A stretch of DNA of 25,487 nt, taken from the NCBI GenBank assembly GCA_035495815.1, contig DATJFH010000209.1, positions 1 to 25,487 of the forward strand, read 5' to 3'. The notes beneath the pieces are model-generated. The model saw nothing but the letters and a program-made list of their open reading frames with translations. It was not told where the DNA came from and did no database searches. Below, piece after piece: positions 7,471-15,410 of this stretch (position 1 is its first letter; each line of letters begins with the position of its first letter). Origin of the DNA: DATJFH01 sp035495815. Lineage in GTDB: Bacteria; Acidobacteriota; Terriglobia; Bryobacterales; Bryobacteraceae. The translations under genes and the position numbers were made by a program.

Positions 7471-10400
7471 CTAGAATTCCACCTTGAGTCCGAACTGCAC
7501 GTTGCGGGGACCTACGTTCATGGTGCTGGTCACCACGCCGAAGGTCGTGCTGCCGAAAGCCGTATCCGGCCATGCGAACTGCGGCGTATTCGTCAGATTG
7601 AACGATTCCGCCCGGAACTGCACCCGGATACGCTCCCTATAGCGGAAGTTTTTCGCGATGGAAAAATCCAGGTTCTTCTGCTTGTCGGCGCGCAGCTCAT
7701 TGATGCGGCGTGGCGCGTTGCCGACGGTGTAGGGCGCCGGCGCCGAGAACGCGGCCGTGTTGAACCAGTGTTCCGGCGTCCGGTCGCTCACGGAAACATC
7801 GCTCGCCTTGGTGAGGTTGGGATACTGCGTGCCGAAGCCGTACTGGCTAATGGTGCTCGGCGCGGTCAGCCGTACCGGCAGGCCGCTCGACAGCCGTCCG
7901 ATGCCGGACACCTGCCAGCCGCCTGCGATCAGGTTGGCCACCGTGCTCATCCCAGATCCGAACTTCTTGCCCTTCCCAATCGGCAGCTCGTATACGAACG
8001 CCGTGACCATGCTGTGCGGCAGATCGTGGGCGGCCAGCGAACGCTCGATGCGGAAGTCCTGATTGTTGCGGAAGCCGTCGGCCGCGCCGCCGGGGCTGGG
8101 CTCCGTCTCGCCGATGTTGTCGATCGCCTTCGACCACTGATAGCTCGTCACCAGCATGAGGCCGCCCGAGAACTGTTTCGAAAGCTTGACCAGCAGCGCG
8201 TTGTAGCTGGAACTGCCTCCGGGCGTCTGGCTGTTGCGATTGACCGTGTCGAATTGCGGGTAAGGGCGCATCAGGCGATGCGCCGGAAGCATGGCCGGCG
8301 CCAGGTTGCCGGTGGTGATCAATCCGAAGAACGGATTGCGGACGAGTGTGTTCAGCGCGGGTCCCAGCGAAAGCAGACTGCTCGGAAGCTGGTTGTCGTT
8401 GATCCCCACGCCCCAAACCAGCTTGCGGCCCTGATGGCCGGCGTAACCGACTTCGAGCACGGTGGAGCGGCCGAACTCGTACTGGAAATCGGCGCTGTAA
8501 TTCTGCATGTAGCCGTTGGGATGATTGCGGTTGTATCCTCCGGCGCCGCGGCCGACATTGGTGAGCAGCCCTTCGCTGCGGCCCAGCGCGGGAATCAGGC
8601 CGCCCGGATAGGGATTCCTGAACAGGTCCTGCGGATTGATGCCGTCACCACCCTGGCTGAATATCCAGGGAGTGGTGGACGAAAATCCAACCAGGTCGCC
8701 GGTTCCGGTGACCGTCGGGAAGAAGACGCCATAGCCCGTGCGCAACACCAGCTTCTCGGTGAGCTTGAACGCGATGCCGATCCGCGGGGCGAAGTTATCA
8801 TGCACCGGGTTCCAGGAGAAGCGCTCGCCATTACCCAGGAATTCGACGCCGCCTTTGAGCGGCAGACCGGTCAACTTTCCCAGCGGATTATCCACGTTGT
8901 AGTTGAAATTGCTGTAGCGGTCAAAGCGCTCCGTAGTGGGGCGGTGCAATTCGTACCGGACTCCGGGATTCAGAGTGATGCGCTTGCTGATGCGCCATGT
9001 GTCCTGGAAATACAATCCGTAATAAAGGCGCGTCAGGGCGGCCAGCGCCGGCTTCTGAACGTTGCCGCCGGAGCCGGTTCCGAGCAGCATGGACGCGACG
9101 GCGTCGCCCGAAGTGGAGCTGCTGGTGGCGGCGGTGGGGCCGGAAGTCATGGCGCGCGAGAAGCTGAAGTCCGCCGAAAACAGACCGCCCCCGGTGCCGA
9201 TGCTGCCGTCCCGAGTGAAGCCCATCTTGTAGCTGTGCGCGCCCTTTTCCTTGGTGGCATTGACCTGCAGGTTGGCCACGCGGCTGATGTTATTCAGCTC
9301 CCGCGAATGGCTGATGTTGGAATAATTCTGCATCGTGATCTGCGGAATGGTCTTCACGTCGAACTGGCTGACAAGCGAGGCGGGCAGTCCGATCTCCGTC
9401 CCGTCCTGCCCGAAGGTCGGCGAGCGCTGCCGCTCCGTCCAGCTTCCGAAGGCCGCGAGCACATTGATCACCCAGGTCGGGTTGGGCACGAAGGTGTTGC
9501 CGAGAGACACCTGATAGCGCGGGTTGCCGCTGATCGGACCGGTGCCGGTCAGCGACTGCCAGACTCCCGCCGGGGGACGCCCTTCCTGCCGCCAGGCTCG
9601 CGAAAGACGCCAGTACATCGAATGCTTCTCGCTGCGCGCCCAGTCGATGCGTATGTCGGACCGGTCGCTGGCGTTGACGCCCTTGCCGGATTTCGAGTAG
9701 TTGCGGGCGTTCGTGATGGGATCGCCGGGACCGGTCGGCTCGGGATAGAGAGCCACGGTCTTAACTCCGACCGGATCCATGATGGCGGCCGGGATGCGAT
9801 TTCCCGGAAACGGATCGCGAATGTAGGCATTCCCCGCGGGATTCAAACGGGTGGTAAATGGATTGTAGATGACGGACAGCGTTCCGTTCGGATTGGCGGC
9901 CGTCGGCGGATTGAAAGTCTGCGAGAAATCGCCGGCGCGCTGCATGGCAGTCGGCAGCGAGACCACCGAGGTCGAAGGAGAGCCCTGCCGCAGCGCTTCA
10001 TAACCGCCGAAGAAAAAAAGCTTCTTGGACCGCCAGACGGGGCCGGCGAAATTGGCGCCGTACTGATTGCGCTGGAAGATCGGCTTGGCCAGACCGGAGC
10101 GGTTATTGGTCCAGGAGTTGGCGTCGAGTTGGGAATTACGCAGAAAATCGAAGACGGTTCCGTGAAAATCCGAGCCGCCACCCTTGGTCACCATGCTGAT
10201 CATGCCGCCGCCGGACCGGCCATACTGGGCGTCGTACGCGTTGCGAATAACCTGTACTTCGGCCACCGAGTCGATCGCGGGCGAGACGAGCAGCCCGTTC
10301 CAACTGTTGCCGGCCGAGGCGTTCACGCCGTCGATGATGACGCCGGTGGTAGTGCTGCGGCCGCCGTTGAGACCGAAGCGGTCCTGATTTTGATCGGCCA

Positions 10401-10911
10401 CCGATTGCGAGATCCCGGTCGCCGGCGCGGTAACGCCGGCGGTGGCGTGGACCATCGAGAAGGGGCTGCGCAGATTGGTGGGGAGGTTCAGCACCATGTC
10501 GCGGGAGAGCGTCACCGACTGGTTCGCCGTCTGTGTATCCACCTGGACCGCCGCCGCGCCGATCTCGACGCGCTGCGAGAATTCGCCGATCTGCATGGAG
10601 AAATTCAGCGCCGCGGACTGGCCCGAGATCAGGTTAATATTGCTTTGGACGAAGGATTTGAAGCCGGCAGCCTCGGCCTGCAGCTGATAAACGCCCGGCA
10701 GAATCTGGGAGAACGTGAAGCGGCCCTCTTCTCCGGTCTTCGCCTCGCGCTTTTCGTGTGTCGAAACGTTCTCCAGCTTGATGGTGACGGCGGGTACGGA
10801 CGCGCCGGCGGGGTCTGATACAAGGCCGGTCAGGTTGGCGGTGTAAGTCTGGGAGAGGCAAGGCAGCACCCCCAGCGCGCACGTGGCGATCGTCAATAGA
10901 GAGCGTTTCAT
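7471..10911 (-). CDS. Oar-like TonB-dependent outer-membrane receptor
   Basis: A 1146-residue protein: signal peptide (1 to about 21, MKRSLLTIATCALGVLPCLS), carboxypeptidase-regulatory-like domain (about 24-105, with TGLVSDPAGASVPAVTIKLE), plug domain (about 110-250, including LNGGRSTTTGVIIDGVNAS) and a long beta-barrel ending in FGLKVEF, with the terminal Phe recognised for outer-membrane insertion. This size and layout are typical of the large Acidobacterial receptor families, thought to import oligosaccharides or other bulky ligands. I start at ATG 10911, where the signal peptide begins and AAGGGGA lies upstream, not 12 codons earlier. It precedes the MFS-enolase operon by 139 nt on the same strand, suggesting a shared substrate. 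The codon-aligned opposite strand is open across almost the whole gene, reflecting avoidance of TTA, CTA and TCA. Confidence 0.93.
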   Translation of the reverse strand: MKRSLLTIATCALGVLPCLSQTYTANLTGLVSDPAGASVPAVTIKLENVSTHEKREAKTGEEGRFTFSQILPGVYQLQAEAAGFKSFVQSNINLISGQSAALNFSMQIGEFSQRVEIGAAAVQVDTQTANQSVTLSRDMVLNLPTNLRSPFSMVHATAGVTAPATGISQSVADQNQDRFGLNGGRSTTTGVIIDGVNASAGNSWNGLLVSPAIDSVAEVQVIRNAYDAQYGRSGGGMISMVTKGGGSDFHGTVFDFLRNSQLDANSWTNNRSGLAKPIFQRNQYGANFAGPVWRSKKLFFFGGYEALRQGSPSTSVVSLPTAMQRAGDFSQTFNPPTAANPNGTLSVIYNPFTTRLNPAGNAYIRDPFPGNRIPAAIMDPVGVKTVALYPEPTGPGDPITNARNYSKSGKGVNASDRSDIRIDWARSEKHSMYWRLSRAWRQEGRPPAGVWQSLTGTGPISGNPRYQVSLGNTFVPNPTWVINVLAAFGSWTERQRSPTFGQDGTEIGLPASLVSQFDVKTIPQITMQNYSNISHSRELNNISRVANLQVNATKEKGAHSYKMGFTRDGSIGTGGGLFSADFSFSRAMTSGPTAATSSSTSGDAVASMLLGTGSGGNVQKPALAALTRLYYGLYFQDTWRISKRITLNPGVRYELHRPTTERFDRYSNFNYNVDNPLGKLTGLPLKGGVEFLGNGERFSWNPVHDNFAPRIGIAFKLTEKLVLRTGYGVFFPTVTGTGDLVGFSSTTPWIFSQGGDGINPQDLFRNPYPGGLIPALGRSEGLLTNVGRGAGGYNRNHPNGYMQNYSADFQYEFGRSTVLEVGYAGHQGRKLVWGVGINDNQLPSSLLSLGPALNTLVRNPFFGLITTGNLAPAMLPAHRLMRPYPQFDTVNRNSQTPGGSSSYNALLVKLSKQFSGGLMLVTSYQWSKAIDNIGETEPSPGGAADGFRNNQDFRIERSLAAHDLPHSMVTAFVYELPIGKGKKFGSGMSTVANLIAGGWQVSGIGRLSSGLPVRLTAPSTISQYGFGTQYPNLTKASDVSVSDRTPEHWFNTAAFSAPAPYTVGNAPRRINELRADKQKNLDFSIAKNFRYRERIRVQFRAESFNLTNTPQFAWPDTAFGSTTFGVVTSTMNVGPRNVQFGLKVEF

Positions 10912-10930
10912 GAAGGTCCCCTTTGGGGGG

Positions 10931-10939
10931 ATTGTATCA
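10931..10939 (-). promoter_or_regulatory. Extended -10 promoter of the TonB receptor gene
   Basis: The minus strand reads TGATACAAT, with the box ending 19 nt before the ATG at 10911. A TTGACA lies just upstream but only 5 nt from TACAAT, too close to be its -35. An AGGGGA Shine-Dalgarno lies between box and start. The 11-mer GTGATACAATC also occurs at 370-380. Confidence 0.45.
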
Positions 10940-11042
10940 CTTGTCAACCTGATTCGAGATACAAGAAAGAACCGCCGATGAACGCGTAATGAACGCCGAT
11001 CAGACCGCGGCCTCTATTTGTCCCTATGCCGCAACCAGCCGG

Positions 11043-11465
11043 CTACGGATTATCGACTTTGACGACGAAATAAGTAACCTGCTTACCAGCCGGGACGAAA
11101 AACTGGTGCGCCACGCCGGCTGGGATGTGCACCACGTCCCCTGCCGAGACATTCTTCTTCACGCCGCCTTTGATGGACGTGCCCCGAATCTCTCCCGGTC
11201 CGGAGGACTTCCGGCCGACCACTTCGCCGCCCACCAGCAGCGCGCCTTCGCCGCTTTGAATGACGAAGATATCCGTCTGCTTCTCGTGCAGTTCGGGAAT
11301 GCCGTCCTTGTCCCGGTGAGAAACGGACAGGGCATGGTTGGCGAACTTGGCCTGTTTCATGTCGGCCGGAGGGACTCCCTTGGGCCAGATGACGAAGCCG
11401 CTGGGGTCGGCGGCCAGCAGGGGGCACAGGGTGAGTCCAAACAGGATCGCGATTTTGTGTGTCAT
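11043..11465 (-). CDS. Secreted single-domain cupin protein
   Basis: A 140-residue protein with a signal peptide (1 to about 18, ending CPLLA) and one cupin barrel. Cupin motif 1 is a diverged form around ELHEKQTDIFVIQSGEG (58-74), keeping His60 and the Gly turn. Motif 2 is intact: G109-x5-P115-x-G117-x2-H120 in GDVVHIPAGVAH. Metal binding with fewer ligands is plausible; the reaction is unknown. The ATG at 11465 has an excellent GGAGG Shine-Dalgarno. It starts 13 nt after the stop of the RelE-like gene, so they may share a transcript, although a periplasmic cupin and a cytoplasmic toxin have no obvious joint task. Confidence 0.82.
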   Translation of the reverse strand: MTHKIAILFGLTLCPLLAADPSGFVIWPKGVPPADMKQAKFANHALSVSHRDKDGIPELHEKQTDIFVIQSGEGALLVGGEVVGRKSSGPGEIRGTSIKGGVKKNVSAGDVVHIPAGVAHQFFVPAGKQVTYFVVKVDNP

Positions 11466-11478
11466 GGAAAAACCTCCG

Positions 11479-11949
11479 CTAAATGGCGGGCGGCGCCTGT
11501 TCCTTTCCGGCGTAGGTCTTTTCGTCCTTCCGCCGGATTCGGGTGATGACGACCGCCCGTTGGGACTTGGAAACCTTATAAATCATACGGTATTGATCGC
11601 GGTAGAAAGGGGCGCGGTAATGGCCGGGGTGCTTTCCCAGCGGCAGAGCGCCCGTGGGAAACGGATCCTTCGCCAGGCCGCGCATAAAGGCCATCGCGGT
11701 GGCGCGCACACTATCGCGCAGAGCGTCGTACTCCTTTTCGGCGCCGCTCAACAGTTGACGCTTCCAGGGCAAAACAGCTTTTTCCACCCCCTTTGCGTCG
11801 CGCGGACGCCGCTTCAGAAAGCGCTCGAAGGAAGTCGCCTGGTGGGTCAAGCCGCGCTCACGGCTGATGAGGTAGTCCGCCTCATCGTCGTCCAGCGGCT
11901 TTGCGCTGAGAACAATGACCTGCTGCGTGATCGCGGGTTTATTAGCCAT
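11479..11949 (-). CDS. RelE/ParE-superfamily toxin-like protein with N-terminal extension
   Basis: A 156-residue protein. Residues about 61-147 fit the RelE/ParE fold: an amphipathic helix region (GAEKEYDALRDSVRATAMAF), then GLAKDPFPTGALPLGKHPGH, YRAPFYRDQYRMIYKV and a final strand with RIRRKDEKTY. Arg121, Arg138/Arg140 and Tyr146 sit where RelE-type mRNA interferases carry catalytic basic and tyrosine residues. Residues 1-60, including an acidic DDDEADYL and ERFLKRRPRD, are extra relative to the usual 85-100-residue toxins. No separate antitoxin gene is adjacent: upstream is the aminotransferase stop and downstream a cupin. The extension could be a fused antitoxin segment or an unrelated domain. 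The ATG at 11949 has no Shine-Dalgarno. Fold call good; toxicity unproven. Confidence 0.75.
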   Translation of the reverse strand: MANKPAITQQVIVLSAKPLDDDEADYLISRERGLTHQATSFERFLKRRPRDAKGVEKAVLPWKRQLLSGAEKEYDALRDSVRATAMAFMRGLAKDPFPTGALPLGKHPGHYRAPFYRDQYRMIYKVSKSQRAVVITRIRRKDEKTYAGKEQAPPAI

Positions 11950-11962
11950 CGTGGATCTTAAG

Positions 11963-11968
11963 AGTATA
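11963..11968 (-). promoter_or_regulatory. Candidate -10 box of the RelE-like gene
   Basis: TATACT on the minus strand ends 13 nt before the ATG at 11949, which would give a 5' leader of about 6 nt. No clear -35 lies 16-18 nt upstream. The position between the aminotransferase stop and the start codon supports it. Confidence 0.3.
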
Positions 11969-12008
11969 GTGCGGCGGATCGACGCAGGCTACTAAATGTT
12001 TTGACGGC

Positions 12009-13205
12009 CTATTTGAGAAACGCCTTGATCGACTTGGTCGCCTGCCGGATCCGCTGCTCGTTTTCGACCAGGGCAAAGCGCACGTGGCCCTCGCCCAGCG
12101 GACCGAAGCCGATCCCGGGCGAAACGGCGACCAGCGCCTTCTCCATGAGCAGTTTCGCGAATTCGAGAGATCCGCCCGCGCGGTAGGGCTCCGGAACAGG
12201 GGCCCACAGGAACATCGAGCCGCGCGGAGACTCCACTGGCCATCCTGCCCGCTTCAGCCCAGTCACCAGCACGTCGCGGCGCTTGCGGTAGACTTCGCAG
12301 ATTTTTTTCGTATCCTCGGCGCACTCGCGCAGCGCGATGATGGCGGCGATCTGCAGCGGCTGGAACACGCCGTAGTCGAGGTAGCTCTTGATGCGCGCCA
12401 GCGCGTTGATCATCTTCGAATTTCCGAGGCAGAATCCAATGCGCCAGCCCGCCATATTGAAGCTTTTCGACATGGAATAAATCTCGACGGCGACCTCCTT
12501 CGCGCCCGGAACCTGAAGGATGCTGGGCGCGCGGTAGCCGTCGAAACAGAGGTCGGCGTAGGCGAAGTCGTGAACGATCATGGAGCCGTGCTCATGCGCC
12601 AGCTCGACCACTTCGCGAAAGAAATCCAGATCCACGCACATCGTGGTGGGATTGTGCGGGAACGAGATCAGAATCAGCTTCGGCTTGCGGCTGGAGGTCT
12701 TATAGAGATGCTTCAGCCGCTCCAGAAACTCCGCCGGGGTGGGCATCGGCAGCAGGCAGGCGTGACCTTCCGCCATGATCACTCCGTACTGGTGGATCGG
12801 GTAGGCCGGATTCGGGGAAACGACCGCGTCGCCGGGTCCGATGACGGCAAACAGCAGGTGCGCCAGTGAATCCTTGGCGCCGATGGTCACGATGGCCTCG
12901 GAGCCAGGGTCGAGGTCGACACCGTACGACGTTTTGTACCGCTTGACGATCTCCTCGCGGAGCTTGGGTATTCCCTTGGATTGCGAATACCTGTGGTTCT
13001 TCGGATTGCGCGCGGCCTCGATCATCTTGTTGACGATGATGCGCGGCGTGGCCCCGTCGGGGTTGCCCATTCCGAGATCGATCACATCCTGCTGCGCCGC
13101 CCGCGCCTTCGCTTTCATCTCGTTGATGACCGCGAAAACGTAAGGAGGCAATTTTTGGATGCGATAGAACTCCTGGTTCGAGCCAGGATCGTTGGAATCG
13201 GGCAT
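12009..13205 (-). CDS. alaC: AlaC-type class I/II aminotransferase
   Basis: A 398-residue fold-type I aminotransferase closely resembling AlaC/LL-diaminopimelate aminotransferase-like enzymes, which interconvert alanine/pyruvate and glutamate/2-oxoglutarate. The N-terminus, with FYRIQKLPPYVF and IDLGMGNPDG, matches the E. coli AlaC layout (RIDRLPPYVF, GNPDG). Active-site marks, numbered from the chosen start, are HNP (Asn185), HDFAY (Asp213, Tyr216), the PLP lysine in YSMSKSFNMAGW (Lys247) and RIGF (Arg255). I start at ATG 13205 because the family begins a few residues before the RI-x-LPPYVF segment and a TAGAAT box lies 7 nt upstream; an in-frame ATG at 13214 is possible. It is divergent from the GT2 gene. 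Family firm, exact symbol likely. Confidence 0.87.
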   Translation of the reverse strand: MPDSNDPGSNQEFYRIQKLPPYVFAVINEMKAKARAAQQDVIDLGMGNPDGATPRIIVNKMIEAARNPKNHRYSQSKGIPKLREEIVKRYKTSYGVDLDPGSEAIVTIGAKDSLAHLLFAVIGPGDAVVSPNPAYPIHQYGVIMAEGHACLLPMPTPAEFLERLKHLYKTSSRKPKLILISFPHNPTTMCVDLDFFREVVELAHEHGSMIVHDFAYADLCFDGYRAPSILQVPGAKEVAVEIYSMSKSFNMAGWRIGFCLGNSKMINALARIKSYLDYGVFQPLQIAAIIALRECAEDTKKICEVYRKRRDVLVTGLKRAGWPVESPRGSMFLWAPVPEPYRAGGSLEFAKLLMEKALVAVSPGIGFGPLGEGHVRFALVENEQRIRQATKSIKAFLK

Positions 13206-13212
13206 GAATTCC

Positions 13213-13242
13213 ATTCTACAAAGCCGCTGGCCCAGTTGACCA
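13213..13242 (-). promoter_or_regulatory. Candidate promoter of alaC, leaderless spacing
   Basis: TGGTCA (13237-13242) and TAGAAT (13213-13218) on the minus strand are 18 nt apart. TAGAAT ends 7 nt before the ATG at 13205, so the transcript would start at or within a base or two of the start codon. No Shine-Dalgarno is present, consistent with leaderless translation. Confidence 0.4.
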
Positions 13243-13270
13243 GCGCAGAATCGGATCTGGGCAGTAAGAA

Positions 13271-13298
13271 TTAGAGCCGGCCCACAAGGTGCTATCCT
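13271..13298 (+). promoter_or_regulatory. Candidate promoter of the GT2 gene
   Basis: TTAGAG (13271-13276) and an extended -10, TGC followed by TATCCT (13293-13298), are 16 nt apart. The box ends 12 nt before the ATG at 13311 and no Shine-Dalgarno intervenes, so the leader would be about 5 nt. Confidence 0.35.
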
Positions 13299-13310
13299 GT
13301 AAATTACAAG

Positions 13311-14276
13311 ATGCTTTCCATCGTGATCCCCGTACACAACGAGGAGCCCTCTCTTCTTCCTCTATACGATCGGTTGACCTCGGTATTGGAAGGCTTACAA
13401 AAGCCTTACGAGATCCTGTTCGTCGATGACGCCTCCACGGACCGCAGCTTCGAGCTGCTGGCGAATCTGGTCGAGACGGACGAGCGGCTGAAAGTGATTC
13501 GTCTGCGCCGGAATTTCGGACAGACGGCGGCGCTTTCCGCGGGCTTTCACGAAGCGGAGGGTGAAGTGATCATCGCCATGGACGGCGATCTGCAACACGC
13601 GCCCGAGGACATTCCGGCGCTGCTTCGCAAGATCGACGAAGGGTACGACATCGCCAGTGGATGGCGGAAGGAGCGGGTCGACAACGCCATCACTCGCAAG
13701 ATCCCCTCGCGCATCGCCAACTGGCTGATGGCCAAAGCGTCCGGGGTGAATCTTCGCGATTTCGGCACCACGTTCAAGGCCTACCGTGCGGAAGTGTTGA
13801 AGGACGTCCACCTGTACGGCGAGTTGCACCGCTTCATTCCGGCGCTGGCCAGTTTTTATGGCGCTCGGGTGGCCGAAGTTCCCATCAGTAACACGCCGCG
13901 CGCTACGGGCGATTCACATTACGGCCTGGGCCGGACTTTCCGGGTCTTGTTCGACATCGTTACCGTCAAATTTCTCCTCAAATATTTCACTCGTCCCATG
14001 CACTTCTTCGGGGTGTTCGGGCTTGCCGGCACGGGAATTGGAGGCCTAATACTATCCTATCTGGCAGTGCACAAGCTGTTGGGCCACGAAATCGTACTGG
14101 AACATGGACCGCTGATGATCGCGGGCGCCCTTCTTCTGCTGGCGGGCCTGATGATGTTCAGTACGGGGCTGTTGGGCGAAGTGCTGATCCGTACCTACTT
14201 CGAAACACAGGACCGGCGTATTTACGCCGTACGGCAGATCCTGGCGAAGAAAGAACGCCGGGCGGCGAGCCGCTAG
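13311..14276 (+). CDS. GT2 membrane glycosyltransferase, dolichyl-phosphate-mannose-synthase/GtrB-like
   Basis: A 321-residue family 2 glycosyltransferase. The GT-A domain (1 to about 225) opens with MLSIVIPVHNEE and shows FVDDASTD (37-44) for nucleotide binding, the metal-binding DGD at 91-93 in AMDGDLQH, and RDFGTTFKAYR (149-159). Two C-terminal transmembrane helices follow (about 231-254 and 266-290), then a basic tail. This layout matches polyprenyl-phosphate sugar transferases (GtrB, ArnC, YkcC types), which load a hexose onto a lipid carrier at the inner membrane for later transfer to lipopolysaccharide or protein. It is divergent from alaC (105 nt between starts) and ends 6 nt from the convergent TrmB-like gene. 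No flippase or O-antigen genes adjoin, so the acceptor is unknown. Confidence 0.9.
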   Translation: MLSIVIPVHNEEPSLLPLYDRLTSVLEGLQKPYEILFVDDASTDRSFELLANLVETDERLKVIRLRRNFGQTAALSAGFHEAEGEVIIAMDGDLQHAPEDIPALLRKIDEGYDIASGWRKERVDNAITRKIPSRIANWLMAKASGVNLRDFGTTFKAYRAEVLKDVHLYGELHRFIPALASFYGARVAEVPISNTPRATGDSHYGLGRTFRVLFDIVTVKFLLKYFTRPMHFFGVFGLAGTGIGGLILSYLAVHKLLGHEIVLEHGPLMIAGALLLLAGLMMFSTGLLGEVLIRTYFETQDRRIYAVRQILAKKERRAASR

Positions 14277-14282
14277 ATTCCG

Positions 14283-15098
14283 CTACCAGCTCGTGCCGCG
14301 GCGCCAATGATCTTCAAATAGCCCCTGCATGGCCTGTCCCATGCCCTCGTGATCGAAGACGACGGCGGTCCATGCCGGACGGGTCAGGACGGGATCGAGC
14401 AGGGCCACCATTCCCCGCCGTCCATCGAAGACAGCGAGCTTCATGGGAAGGAACGACGCCTGACGGACTTCCACTCCCGCAGTCGAATAATCCTCCAGGC
14501 TCTGCCGGTGACGATCTTCGAGTGTGGCTGCTTCGATCAACAACCGGCAGGAGACGCCGCCCAGGCGGGCCTGCTTCACCAACTGCTCGTCCAAGGGATC
14601 CACTGCGTAGGGAGGCCGAGAAAACTCGACGTACTCCGTGGTGACTTCGGAAAGCATTCGCCGGTATTCGGCCGCGGTCTGCGCCGGCTCGGTGACGATG
14701 CGCAGGAAGTCGAGCGTGCCCCGACCTCCCTGCCCTTCCGAATAGGCCGCGCTCAAATCGTCGATGACAGCGCTGGCGGCCCGGCTCTGGTCCGTCAATT
14801 CCTGTTCGAGGGCCTGACGCTTTCGAGCGAGAAACGCGGGTACAGCCAGGCTAGGCTCGACAGCCGAGAACAGCTTGGTCTTTTCCTGCACCACCTGCGC
14901 GAATCCCTTTTCCACCAGGCTGTCCAGGACCTCGTAGATTTTTTGACGGGGCACGTGCGCCCTCGCCGCCAACTCCAAGGCTTTGAATTTTGGATGGCCG
15001 AGCAGCACCAGATAGGAACGGGACTCATAGGCGTTCAAGCCGAGTTGCTGCAGCCGCCGCCAGAATCGTTGGAATTCGACTTCAACCAGTTCGCCCAT
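14283..15098 (-). CDS. TrmB-family transcriptional regulator
   Basis: A 271-residue protein. Residues about 15-82 are a TrmB-type winged helix (LGLNAYESRSYLVLLGHP, then VPRQKIYEVLDSLVEKGF as recognition region), followed by a helical coiled-coil-like linker (about 93-122). Residues 130-271 resemble the C-terminal effector domain of TrmB proteins, related to the phospholipase D fold. TrmB regulators, best known in archaea, bind sugars and control transporters or central metabolism; bacterial members are less studied. The gene converges on the GT2 gene with 6 nt between stops and is divergent from the response regulator across 312 nt. The ATG at 15098 has no clear Shine-Dalgarno. Family call good; ligand and targets unknown. 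Confidence 0.82.
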   Translation of the reverse strand: MGELVEVEFQRFWRRLQQLGLNAYESRSYLVLLGHPKFKALELAARAHVPRQKIYEVLDSLVEKGFAQVVQEKTKLFSAVEPSLAVPAFLARKRQALEQELTDQSRAASAVIDDLSAAYSEGQGGRGTLDFLRIVTEPAQTAAEYRRMLSEVTTEYVEFSRPPYAVDPLDEQLVKQARLGGVSCRLLIEAATLEDRHRQSLEDYSTAGVEVRQASFLPMKLAVFDGRRGMVALLDPVLTRPAWTAVVFDHEGMGQAMQGLFEDHWRRGTSW

Positions 15099-15410
15099 CG
15101 GGATCGCTATTCACGATACCAAAAGAACGCCACCTTTGGTCACCCCGGGGCATCGCCGCCGCCTTGTTTTCGGTTGTGAACACTCCGGACTCGCGCGTCC
15201 AGCTTGCCTTTCGGATCCCTTGTGGGTCGTCTTAACCCCAACAAACTACGGTATTTGATTGCTTGGCCGCCTATCCGCCCCAAAGGCCCGGCAGCGGTTT
15301 GTCCTTGATTTGCGTAGGTTTGTAGGTAAAATAGACTGGTTATCTAGGGCTTACCTGAATTGACGTGGACGTACTACTACTCTTAAGCTATATCTGGGTC
15401 GATTGCCTTT
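15099..15410. other. Divergent intergenic region between TrmB-like and response-regulator genes
   Basis: This 312-nt stretch has no convincing gene or RNA. It must carry promoters for both flanking genes. The half near the response regulator is AT-richer than its surroundings. A short imperfect dyad, CAAA-N8-TTTG, lies near 15241-15256. A candidate promoter near 15366-15394 is listed separately. Binding sites for either regulator cannot be told from sequence alone. Confidence 0.45.
15366..15394 (+). promoter_or_regulatory. Candidate promoter of the response regulator gene
   Basis: TGGACG (15366-15371) and TATATC (15389-15394) are 17 nt apart, each with 4 of 6 consensus matches; the box ends 16 nt before the ATG at 15411. 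TTGACG (15360-15365) with TAAGCT (15384-15389) at 18 nt is an overlapping alternative. Confidence 0.28.

Noticed and set aside
7357..10818. A 1153-codon open frame on the plus strand opposite the TonB receptor gene
   Set aside because: It is in exact codon register with the receptor gene and is open because that gene avoids TTA, CTA and TCA; its translation is low-complexity, Arg/Gly/Ala-rich and resembles no family.
10912..10947. ATG at 10947 as start of the TonB receptor
   Set aside because: It would put 12 polar residues before a clean signal peptide; the ATG at 10911 has a better ribosome-binding site and places the peptide at the N-terminus.
10930..10950. TTGACA next to TACAAT as a canonical -35/-10 pair for the TonB receptor
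   Set aside because: The spacing is only 5 nt; 16-18 nt is needed, so I call only an extended -10.
13206..13337. Upstream 44-codon extension of alaC
   Set aside because: It overlaps the divergent GT2 start and the promoter region and has no counterpart in AlaC proteins.
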